NCBI RefSeq assembly: GCF_910589235.1
Contig: NC_060967.1
Location: forward strand, 3,412,438-3,476,437
Origin: Vespa crabro
Lineage: Eukaryota; Arthropoda; Insecta; Hymenoptera; Vespidae
Length of the DNA stretch: 64,000 bases
Direction of reading: 5' to 3'
Part shown: piece by piece, positions 23,767 to 34,589 of the stretch
How the letters are laid out: every line of letters starts with the position of its first letter
Numbering within the stretch: the first letter of the stretch is position 1
Position numbers and translations under genes: made by a program
The notes under the pieces: generated by a model
Seen by the model: the letters and a program-made list of their open reading frames with translations, nothing else
Databases searched by the model: none
What the model was told of the DNA's origin: nothing

Positions 23767-25239
23767 ATGGCGAACGATGATATAGTCTGGAATACCGACT
23801 CCATCAATGCTTTAAAAATATACAAATATATAACTTGGACAATTGGCACGTGGCCGCTACAGGATGAAGGAATATTTGCGATGATTCGTTTTGGCATATC
23901 TTTCGTCTTAGAGGTAGTACAATAATTTTCATTTAGAAAAAAAAATAAAATGTCATTGCAAAGAAGACAGACACGTCGTGATAGATTGTTGACCTTTTTA
24001 CATCACATCGCCATAAAAAAAGAAAAAGAAAAAGAGAAATATTATAAGCATTAAACGTACACAACTTTTTGGTTTTTGGTGCGTATCATCTATGGTTTCG
24101 TATCGTCTACGACAGTTCGGTACGTTAGTTTCCGTTCTGATGGAAGTCCAGTTGAATTGCGGGAACACCGATGAGACTCTTGATTTTCTTGGAGCTGCAG
24201 CGTCAACGTTCTCTGGTTTAATGAAATTAATATTCATCAAGTTACATCGAACGGATTTACAGAGAATTATCTTGTCCGCGCTGAAGGATTGGTCCTCGAT
24301 CATTGCTATTTCTTCGGTGAAGGAGATAATGTTAAAGTATACGGAACGAGGCAAGTTGGTATGCCGCGTACAAATGGGCTTCGCACTGATCATAATTTCA
24401 GCAATGATATTAGATGCATTACCAAAATCAGACTTATCTCAGTCGGATAATGGCACTTTGAACGAAGATATCCTTAAACGGATACCTTTAAGGACAATGT
24501 GTCTTTTTGGCAATATATCAACATCAACTTATTGGACAGTCTTCATTTTACAGACGATCCAAATGTTGAATGCTGTTTTCGTCGACACTGGAAATGACGT
24601 TTTTTTCTTTGGAATTGCTATGCATATTTGCGGTCAGTTCGATTCACTCAAAATATTTCATAACGAATTTAAAATGTTGGATGAAGAGAACCGTGTTCAT
24701 AAAATCAAGGAATTCATTGATAGGCACTCGCATCTGTTGAATCTTGCAAGACTACTCGAGAATACCTATAATAATATTCTTTTGATAATTCTAATGACAA
24801 GTGGATTGCACATTTGTTTAGCAGGTAATACTATTTTTTTATGCTGATATAAGACTCATTAATGTCTCCCTGATGCTGATCCTATTTCCAACTTTTAGGG
24901 ATACAAATCATGTTGTTATATAAACAAAACAATATAGTTCCTCTTGTCAAAGCTATCGTAGCGTTTATCATCATTTTAGGACAACTTTTTCTATATAGTT
25001 ACGTCGGGAATTATCTTTCATCATTATCCCAAGAAATTTGCCAAGTGGTTTCTAATTGCCCTTGGTATGAATTCCCACCGAGTATCGTTCGAAGTTTTGT
25101 GTTTATAATTATGAGAACACACGTACCGTTGCTTCTTACAGCTGGAAGATTCTATCCTATGGACATGACGGGTTTTAAGAACATTTTAAAGGCTTCTTTT
25201 TCATATTTTTCTGTTTTACGAATCGCATTCGAAGAGTGA
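23767..25239 (+). CDS. Odorant receptor (7tm_6 family), copy D
   Basis: Exons 23767-23913, 24116-24824 and 24899-25239 give 398 aa. The ATG at 23767 (MANDDIVWNTDS) aligns with the paralogues; the frame is open upstream through likely UTR. Exon 2 starts FGTLVSVLMEVQLNCGN right after the acceptor. Marks: TGNDVFFFGIAMHICGQFD, QLFLYSYVGNYLSS, NCPWYEFPPS and the C-terminal YFSVLRIAFEE. No frame damage. It resembles B most in exon 2 and E in exon 3, which would fit gene conversion but was not measured. Confidence 0.93.
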
Positions 25240-26487
25240 TGTTATATGTGTTCCATTTGTAACATAGAAAATGATGATCACTGTAAGTAATAAAATTGGT
25301 AGTAATTAAGCATATCTACGTCATGTCTTTTCTTATTACGTATCAAAGAAATAATTCAATTTGTTCCAAATGGATAAAATATTATTTAATACATCGATAT
25401 CCAACATTTTTTACGTCTTTGTGACTCGGAACTTAGTCTAAAGCTAGATCTAAACTTGTAGCCTAGCGTAAAGAAATATATTGCTACATTTAAAGTTTGA
25501 TAATGATATCAAATTTTTTTAGTTGAATCAAACTATAAATAGTTAATCAATTACTATAATAGTTAAATCAAATTATTTTTCACGTAGATAAACACGATAT
25601 GAATACACATTTCACGAACTTAATGCATTTCATTAGTTACACTTCACCCAATTAATTCATTTCACGAGTCATACCGCACGAATGAATTCCACAAGTCACA
25701 ATTCTTAAACTTAACATATATCTTCCACAAAAAAAAGAAAATTGTATATATCGTCGATACAATTTAAACTATTGTAATAATCATATTTTAATATAGTTTT
25801 CATCGTGTCGACTACTCCAAAAAGATAACTCCTATAATGCGGTTATATCAAAATTTTTTTCATAACACCAACAAATTCTTCTCCAATAGTATTTAATATG
25901 TTCAGCCCCTTTAATGGAGATTCTTTTTATGCTCGACATTTGTATTCGTACGTAAATATAAAATAAAACTAACATGTCGATAATATATAATTCATATGAA
26001 ATAAATTTTCTTACCTGAATGTTACTTAAAAAAAATATATTTACGAGGAAGATGCTCATCGTGAACAACGTCAAAGGCTTCTGCTATGTCTAGCATCTGT
26101 AGGCATAAATGCTGCAGAAATTGTATTCGACGGCGCTGTAATTCAGTTACGCATATGGTATGAAAAATATAACCAAACCTAAAATTATGCGATATAGTCT
26201 AATATTACCGTTCAGGCAAAAGGTCGTAGTTCGTTGCATTCAGCAGAAATTACGATGCTTGTCTACAATTTCCCATATCTTTACTATTCCCCATCAATTT
26301 CACGATCTTGCTCGAATAATATATACGACAGTTTGATGCATAAACTTTTTTGCATTTGATAAAAACTTCCTCTTCCTCTTTTATTTCTTTTTCTTTCTGT
26401 TTTTTTTTTTTTTTTTATTTATTTCTCTTCTTTTATTCTCTCGAATCGTATCGCGAGTGTCGTGTCGTCGTAAGTGCATCTGAAAAA
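25240..26487. other. Spacer between receptors D and E
   Basis: AT-rich 3' flank of D, then sequence resembling the region upstream of C from about 26035 onward, including the main block at 26129-26366. A pyrimidine-rich tract lies at about 26380-26440. No other gene. Confidence 0.6.
26129..26366 (+). promoter_or_regulatory. Conserved upstream block of receptor E
   Basis: Shares CTGTAATTCAG, ATATAACC(A/G)AAC, AAATTATGCGATATA, GTCGTAGTTCGTTGCATT, AGAAATTACGA, TTTCCCATA, CCCCATCAATTTC and GACAGTTTGAT with the other copies, in the same order. It lies 122 bp before the ATG. Confidence 0.6.
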
Positions 26488-27868
26488 ATGAACAGTGACG
26501 ATGTAATCTGGAATACTGACTCCACCAATGCACTATGGATATATAAATGTATAACTTGGGCAACTGGCACGTGGCCGCTACAGGAGGAAGGAATATTTTC
26601 AACAATTCGTTTCGTCATCGCGTTCGTTTTAGGGGTACTGCAATAATTTTACTTATCAAGAATAGAGAATGTCATTGTAAATGTGACAAGGTGCTTTAGA
26701 CGTTACATCAGGTAGATTGTAAATTATTTCTTGACTGGTATTATCTATCACAGTTTGGTACACTAGTTTCCATTCTGATGGAAATCCGACTGAGTTGCGG
26801 TAGCGTCGATGAGACACTGGATTTTTTTGGAATTTCGCTTGCAACGGTGGGAGGTCTGACAAAGTTGATCTTCATCAAATTGCATCGAAATGATCTACGG
26901 AAGATCCTTATGTCAGCATTGAACAATTGGACTGCTATCGTCGACAGTTCGTCTGCAAGGAAGATCATGTTGAAATATAGTCAACGTGGCAAATTTGTGG
27001 GGCGTATGCAGATGAGTTTCGCTTTTATCATCATTACAGCGATTATATTGGACGCCATTTCTTCGCCGGAGGCCTCCCAGCAGGAGAACATAACCTCGAG
27101 CGAAGAGTTCCCTAAACGAATACCTCTTCGGACTATGTGTGCCTTTGGCAATATGTCAACATCTATTTATTGGACAGTTTTCGTTTTACAGTCAATTCAG
27201 CTACTTAACGCAGTACTTATTGAAAGTGGAAACGATGTTTTTTTCTTTGGAATTTCTATGCAGATTTGTGGTCAGTTCGATACACTAAGAATCTTGTTGG
27301 AAGAATTTAAAACGGAAAAGGAGGAGGATCGTGTTCCAAAAATCAAGCAATTCGTTGATAAGCACTCGCATTTATTGGATCTTGCTCGACGAGTCGAGGA
27401 TACTTTAACTAACGTTCTTTTAATACTTTTAATGACCAATGGAGGGCATATCTGTTTAACAGGTAATAAATTTGTATTTTTTAATCACGAATTTCTAATC
27501 GATCTTAATATAGTTTCTAATTTTTAGGGATACAAATATTGTTGCTGTCTAAACAAAATGATATAATTCCTCTCATCAAGGCTACCGTCGCGTTTATTGT
27601 CATCTTGATACAAATTTTCTTATATAGCTATGCCGGAGATTTTCTCTCATCATTAACTCAGGATATTTACAATGTGATTTATGATTATCCTTGGTATGAA
27701 TTGTCACCGAGTAACGTTCGAAATTTGATATTCATAATTATGAGAGCGCATAAACCGTTTCGCTTGAGAGCCGGAAGATTTTATCCTATGGATATAGAAA
27801 GCTTCAAGAACATTTTGAAGGCATCTTTTTCATATTTTTCCGTCTTACGAATTGTATTCGAAAAATGA
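26488..27868 (+). CDS. Odorant receptor (7tm_6 family), copy E
   Basis: Exons 26488-26634, 26754-27462 and 27528-27868 give 398 aa, starting MNSDDVIWNTDSTNALW. Exon 1 ends in a glycine codon where B-D have glutamate. Marks: ATGTWPLQEEG, SGNDVFFFGISMQICGQFD (the usual MH is MQ here), QIFLYSYAGDFLSS, DYPWYELSPSN and YFSVLRIVFEK. Note the Cys to Asp-Tyr change in the NCPWYEF motif. The gene is intact with very short introns. Confidence 0.93.
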
Positions 27869-28723
27869 TTGCATCTGTCCTATTTATAAACAGCAAATGA
27901 TTATTAGATAATAAAAATTCATAGTAATTTATGATCACGAATTCATTAAAAAAAAATAAAAGATGTAATCGATTGAAACTGTCAAAGGAATGCGATTAAA
28001 ATCGTTTCTATTTTTAGTCGTTGTTAATAATAAATTATTATCTTTAATATCATTACTATTTTTATTATAATAATATGTTATACTACAGTTTTAGGTAGAT
28101 GCAGAAAGAAGAATCTATACGAAAGAGGGAAGAGATATAGTTCCCCTAACGCATTTTTAGCTCCTATTTCAATAAATTTTAAACAAACTAAATGTAGGAC
28201 ATTAATTTCTTAATATCTAATTAATATTCATTCTTCGATCTACAACACGTTATATTCACTTCCAAAAGATATTCAAATATTATTATGATATATAATATAT
28301 TCTATATGGTAAAACGAACCTTGTTTAAATTTGACGTCGTCTCTTTTCAATTCTTCTTTTCTTCTCATTTTTGTGAACAAATTTGTTAGCAATCTTGAGT
28401 CCTTCGTTAAACAATACTAGCCGATCAAACCTAACTCTTCGACGTTCGTATGGTATATTTCTAGAACGTAATGGAAACACTATCGGATCTATCGAAATAC
28501 AAGTTGAAACATTCGTGGCGCATGCTCAGAGCAAAAAAAAAACTAAGAAAAGGGTAAGAACGATTGCAGCGATAGCGTTCAGATTAAATAAGAAATGAGT
28601 CAGGAAATGTTTCTCGCTACCTAACTGCTCGTCTCATATCTATTACGAAAATGGTACGATCGTCGATAAAATGACGATGAATGATAGTGTTCAATCAGCA
28701 CTGGGAGAGATCATCAACCGAAA
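27869..28723. other. Spacer between receptors E and F
   Basis: AT-rich; no supported gene. The upstream block seen before B-E is not recognisable here. Confidence 0.6.
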
Positions 28724-30403
28724 ATGGAAAAAAAGCCGTGGAACGATGACATTGCCTACGCGATGACCTTTTACAAGTTCTTAACATTACCAATAGGTGT
28801 TTGGCCTCTTCAGGATTACAATTTTTTTTCGACTGTCCGATCCATCGTAACAGTGATTATTCAGGTAAATCGTTTCTATCTTTTATTTAGAAGATCTATC
28901 TGGACCAGAAAAAAATACTATGATACTTATCCCAAACATTAATTCTAACATTTTCAAGTAATCAATTCATTGCATTTGTTACATGGATATTTGAGTTGTT
29001 CTGGTATTTAAGTCGTATTACATCATATGTTCTGGTATTACATCGAAATGATATTTGTAATAAATATCAAAAAGAGATAACATATAGATAAAGATCCATA
29101 ACATTTAACCAAGATTATCTATTTGGGTTAATAATTTTTTTTTGGATAATATTTTTGTTTAAAGAAAAAAGATCTTTCGACGGATTATCTTCTTTCTCTA
29201 CAGATCCTGATGGTTGTATTTCAATGTAAAGAACTTCTTGCTGGCTGTAACAATAGCAATGCCAATTTGGACAGTCTAGCAATAATCGCATGCAATATAA
29301 TGGCAATCATTAAGATTGGCTGTTATCGATTTCATTTTCGATATTTGATCGAAAATTATGAAAAAGCTGTAAGGGATTATTTGCAAACTAAATCGTCGGA
29401 AGATCTTGGAATTATGAAAAGACACGCTTTCATCGGCAGAAGCTTATGTTCCAGCCTTATATGTTTCTCCTACATTTCAACGTCGATCTTCATGATTGCA
29501 CCTTTCTTCATGGGCTCCGAAGAAACAATTATAAATGGTACGAGGATGAGTCTTCCCAAAACGTTGAGTTATCCGATGCCTTCCGATTGCACTTTGGGAA
29601 ATTTCAATGTTTCTATTGCACTATACTGCTTCATTTCTACGTTGGATATCGTATTGTTGATTAGTACGTGCAATGGCAATGTCGGTAACGTATCTTTCTT
29701 ATTATTCATACTTTCAAAAAATTATTACGAGTTACATAGAAAAGTATACGTTTCACTTTAAAGGTAACGATTGTCTTTTCTTTGGTATTGTACTACATGT
29801 CTGTGGACAAGTTGAAATATTAAAGATCCAGTTTACACGATGTAGATACAAAAAAGGGATGAAACGAGAGTTTGAAAATCTTTTATCGAGATACAGCGAA
29901 TTGTTAATTTTGGCCGATTATCTCGTCAATACGATCAGTTTCGTTCTGATAGCACAGTTATTCGTCAGTTGTATACTCATCTGTATTATAGGTAATTATA
30001 AATATGTAATATGTTATAATTCGGTTATTTAAATCGAAGACGTTTTTATTTTTTTTAAGGTTTTCAATGTATTTTGGCTCTGCAGTATTCCGATATTTTC
30101 ATGTTCACCAAGTCGCTGACAGTACTTAGCACTTTTTTGTTGCAACTACTCATATACAGTTACGTCGGAGAATACTTGAGAAATCAAATGGAACAAGTTG
30201 GGTATGCCGCTTATACAAGTGCATGGTATGATTTTCCAATATCTTGGAGGAAGGATTTGATCTTCCTTCTGATGAGATCTCAACAACTCGTTGAAATAGC
30301 GGCAGCTTATTTTTTCCCGGTTAACATGCGAACTTTCATGAGTATCGTCAAAACATCACTCTCATATCTATCGGTACTACGCGTTATGTTATTACAAACT
30401 TAA
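28724..30403 (+). CDS. Odorant receptor (7tm_6 family), copy F, with an extra intron
   Basis: Exons 28724-28864, 29204-29684, 29764-29991 and 30060-30403 give 397 aa. The start MEKKPWNDDIAYAMTFYK and the IGVWPLQD motif are nearest to copy A in style. Exon 2 of the other copies is split here by a 79-bp intron just before the conserved NDCLFFGIVLHVCGQVE stretch. I chose the donor at 29685 (GTAACG) because it is the only nearby one that keeps the frame without a stop; it leaves two extra residues before the asparagine. The C-terminal part is typical: LLIYSYVGEYLRN, TSAWYDFP and SYLSVLRVML. The gene seems functional. Confidence 0.88.
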
Positions 30404-31112
30404 ATGATTTATGCGATAAAATGTGGCCAGCAGTATGACCAAAGATTTGCATTGGTTATGGGTTACAATATTCTTAACATACTTGTTCTTCTTTCCCGTA
30501 ATAAAATTATCTCTCGAGAATACTTCTCTTTTTTTCTTAACTACATGCTACTAAAAGTACTGTTGTATAGTCCATGAGTGAAATTAACCATAAGTGTGAT
30601 TGAATTATTTGTCTAAAAACATTTGAATTACATATATCGCACATTTTTCTTCCTATGTCTTTTTATACTTTAAGACAATCGCAATTGTGTTACTACATCG
30701 AGTATAATCCTTTGTCAAATTAATAATATTAAATCGCTCGCTGATGAATCTAAATAACAATACAAAAGCGTTCGAAATTTTGTTCGCGCACATTATATTT
30801 CTGTCAGCCTGTCTTTCTATCTTTTTCTCTTTCTCATAGCAACGTTTCTACAACAAGAAATGTGTCTCTGACAACGTTTTAGTTCGGCTGAGGTTAGGAA
30901 TCGCCGCCTTTATGATAAATTTTTCGGTTACAGCGGTTTATGTCAAATGAAATGCGCTTTAAGAGGACCGCTGTTCCGTTTTGGACTCTAAAACAAATTC
31001 TTATAAGGTAATTACTCGGCATTGATTTCTATGGAAATATAATATAATAACTCTACAATGGGATAATATTTAAAGGTAATACGTAAAAGTTCATATCGAT
31101 TAGTGATTCGAG
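30404..31112. other. Spacer between receptor F and the polyamine oxidase
   Basis: Mostly AT-rich. A GC-richer piece at about 30860-31010 ends with a possible donor (AAG then GTAATT near 31010) and may be 5' UTR of the oxidase. No coding gene. Confidence 0.5.
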
Positions 31113-33390
31113 ATGAAACGATCATTCGGATTTTACAGGCTATTGTCTAGTGCAAAAAACGGAGGTGGTAAGAAAGAAGCATGTGCAAAAGTGGCGAAAT
31201 TCGAATCATGCCAGTTGGATCCCTGTACGTTGGATCCATGCAAACCGGAACCGAGTGTAATTATTATTGGGGCAGGAATGGCGGGGTTATCAGCAGCGCA
31301 TCGTTTAGCGCAATGCGGTCTGCAGAAATTTACGATACTGGAGGCAACAGATAGGTAAGACTCTGTCCACGATTCGTCGATTTTGAATCATAATTATAGA
31401 TGGTGACATATAGTTTATAAATTGTTAATGGAGTAGGTACGTATTATGGTAATGGAAACTAAGATCCTGGATTTTAGAACTAATGGTTATTCGTACTCGC
31501 ATTTGATACATTAACCAACTGAGCTATGTATGTGTATCGTTCCGAATCTTAGGCCCGGCGGTAGAATTCATTCTTGCTGGTTGGGAGATGTCGTTGCTGA
31601 AATGGGAGCAACCTGGATAGAGGGTGGAAGCGTGACAAATCCTGTTTTTACTCTAGCGGCACAGGAAGGACTTTTAAAGGCACCCCTCTCTAGACCCGAA
31701 CCAAATCATGGACTCTTCTGTACCAGCGATGGTCGAGCAATCGATCTACCGGTCAGCATCATTGCTTATCATACCTTCCGACAGATCGAACAACAAGCAG
31801 CAGCTCTCTTCTCTTTGGGTTGCGGTCGTACCCACGGTACGTTGCTGAATTTCATGGGCGTCAGAATACAGCAAGAGCTACACAATTTCCCGGAGGAGCA
31901 ACGGTACAGTTGCGATGTACCTTCGTATATACAGGGTGGACCATTTTAATGGGGACACCTTGTATATTTTTTCGTGACTGTCAATAATTAAAATTTATAT
32001 AAGCAAACTAAGAGATCCGGGTGTTCCTATTTAAATATTCCACCATGTATGTAGATATTTAGGCTAAACATCCACTTTAGATGTTATCTCGGTGTATTAT
32101 GACGAACCTAATGACGTATTAATCCTAAAAGCTTAGTTATTGCTCGCATTGTGAGAAAAATTCGTTCTCTTCGTTCTCATATTTCAGATATGACGCGGCT
32201 AGGGTAATGTATGGTCTAACCAACTTCATCAGATGCCGTTGCGGTGACGATCTTTCTCTGGTCTCAGCCGATCAGTTTGGTAGTTACATAGAGATACCCG
32301 GTGGAAATGTAAGAGTGCCTCTTGGATATGTCGGTGTTTTAGCACCGTTGCTTAGAGATTTGCCAAGCTGTTGCCTCAAGTAAGTTTAAATTCAAAAAAA
32401 TCGATCAATTGCGGCTTCCTATTTCTTTTTCTTTCTTTTTGTTTTATTTTTCTTTTTTTGTTTTTTTTTTCAGATACTGTAAACCAGTGAGTTCCATCAG
32501 GTGGGGTGTCATCGACGATTCCTGTCCTCGTGCTATGGTAAAATGTTGCGACGGAGATGAATATCCAGCCGATTATGTCATCGTAACTCTATCTCTTGGA
32601 GTACTGAAGCATCAACACGACAAACTTTTTTGTCCCGCTTTGCCACCTGAGAAAATTGATGCGATAACGAAACTAGGGTATGGATACGTTAACAAGATAT
32701 TTCTCGAGTATGCTAGACCTTTTTGGGTTTGGCGAGAAGGAGGGATCAAGTTGGCATGGTCTGCCGATGAATTAGCGGATAGATGCGACTGGGTTAAAGG
32801 TTTTCTCGAAATTCTTTCCGATTCTTTTTGATCCTTGAACGAAAAGATAGCTTTCGACTTTTAGGTATATCTTTCATCGAAGAACTCCCAAGTTCGCAAC
32901 ATGTATTATGTGCTTGGATATGTGGACGGGAAGCCGCAGAAATGGAACTATGTTCCGATGAAGAAATAGTCGATTCTATAACGCGTTTGCTCCGGCAGTT
33001 CACCGGTGATCCAACCTTACCATATCCAGCTAATATTCTCAGAAGCAAGTGGTGCTCCGACCAATATTTTGCTGGTTCATATAGTTACATGGCTATGAAT
33101 AGCACCGTTAACAATCAGTGTCATCTAGCCACTCCTATTCCAGGTGCTCATAATTCTTTCCTTTCAATAAATTTTCTTTTCAGAAATAAGATACAGATTT
33201 TTCTGTTCTATATCCAGGTACGTGCGAACCGGTTCCACCGATTCTTTTCTTCGCTGGAGAAGCAACGATCCCGGGACATTATAGTACCGTGCATGGTGCC
33301 AGACTTAGTGGAATACGTGAGGCGGAACGAATAATTCAATTGACAAAAAGATATGGTGGTCCTCCTCAAAACTCTCCGTGCAAATTGTGA
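31113..33390 (+). CDS. FAD-dependent polyamine oxidase (spermine oxidase / anon-37Cs-like)
   Basis: Exons 31113-31354, 31553-31903, 32188-32379, 32474-32799, 32865-33143 and 33218-33390 give 520 aa. Enzymes of this family oxidise spermine or N-acetyl-polyamines with release of hydrogen peroxide. The dinucleotide-binding motif is VIIIGAGMAGLSAAHRL (about residues 49-65), followed by the acidic ILEATDR end of the Rossmann strand and the PGGRIHS loop. The C-terminal FAD motif is FFAGEATIPGHYSTVHGARL. The N-terminus (about 48 residues) is basic at first, which could mean mitochondrial import, and then holds two LDPC repeats; this part is unlike the core family. The convergent neighbour is Ddc, as for anon-37Cs in Drosophila, so orthology with that gene is likely but inferred. 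Introns 1 and 2 carry small repeat relics. Confidence 0.9.
31458..31530 (-). repeat. tRNA-like relic (possible SINE head) in oxidase intron 1
   Basis: On the minus strand the sequence contains TAGCTCAGTTGG, a full match to the pol III A-box, and about 45 bases later GTTCTAAAATCC, a weakened B-box/T-arm. The arms do not pair well enough for a functional tRNA, so I read it as a tRNA pseudogene or a SINE promoter. Confidence 0.45.
31928..31966. repeat. Inverted repeat with TATACAGGGTG ends in oxidase intron 2
   Basis: TATACAGGGTG (31928-31938) faces CACCTTGTATA (31956-31966), matching at 10 of 11 positions across a 17-base loop. Such CAGGGTG ends are common in insect DNA-transposon remnants, so this is probably an eroded miniature element or a stem-loop left by one. 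Confidence 0.5.
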
Positions 33391-34589
33391 ATGCATTTGT
33401 CCTTTTTTTTTTTTATATCCAATATTATTAAATCAGTATATTTGTATGCTTGTATATTTATATACTAGTAAATTTTATTTTAAGGATTTTTACGAAATGG
33501 AACGACATGGATCAATCAATGACATTATTAAATCCAGATAACATAAACAGCATATATTTCAATAATTATTTGATAACAATGATAAAACAGATAATAGTAT
33601 TAGTATAATAGTAATATGGATACGAACGATGAAGCACATTCTGCACGTTTCAATTTTTATTATATTCCAGTGGTCCCCATCAACGAACATAATCTAAATC
33701 ATTACCATGAGTGGCAACATTTCGAATATGCTATATGAATAAGTTTTCGTTATTAAACGACAATTACGAGCTTGATAACTTTTAATAAAACTTAATGTAT
33801 AAGCTCTCATGAGGAATAATCTAGCTACTTGTTGAGCCATTCTACGAGCTCTAACTTATTTCTACGTCTATCGTTGTTCTAATCTCGGTGCTACATTTTA
33901 ACGAGTGTTGAATTTGCGTCATTCCGAGCTATTTTATATTTTTAAAGGATGTCTAATAGATTACATACACAACTTACACACGATATATATTGCATATTAA
34001 ATATTTCGGTGGGCAATAATACACAACCAAGTTCATAATAAACTATTAAAACAATAATAAATTATAATAACATTTAGTTACCGTTTCAAACAAACTCGTT
34101 ACTGCGATCGTATCTGACACTCTCTTACATACATACATCGTATAATTTAATTATTTATAATATGACCTCAAAAATATATATATGAGAAAATAACATATAG
34201 TTATTTTTTATTAATGATATGTGAGCATTATTATACTTATATACCGTGGCAAATTATGTGCAAACATATCAGAAAATATCAATAGGAACTGTTAGTGAAA
34301 ATATTCGACTTCGTCACATTAATCTCCATCCATTAAAAAATAATTAAAGTATTTCGTAAATCTCTACGTTATAATATAAACGATGATTGGTTAAAGTAAT
34401 ACTGTTAAATTATTGAAATGTCGACTTCAATAGTTTGAATCCCACATAAAACGTACTAATAATTTTGGTAAAAAAAAAGAATTTCTAAAGGGAACAAAAG
34501 ATGACTTATACGAAGAAGAAATAAAATTATGATTGATTACAAGTCGCTGGTGCAAGCGATCTGCAACCACGAGCTATTTGAGCGCGCCA
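33391..34589. other. Convergent 3' ends of polyamine oxidase and Ddc
   Basis: 1.2 kb of AT-rich sequence between two converging stop codons, holding both 3' UTRs. No gene is seen. Whether the two transcripts overlap cannot be told from the DNA alone. Confidence 0.6.

Noticed and set aside
31458..31530. Functional tRNA gene
   Set aside because: The A-box is good, but the anticodon, T and acceptor stems do not pair.
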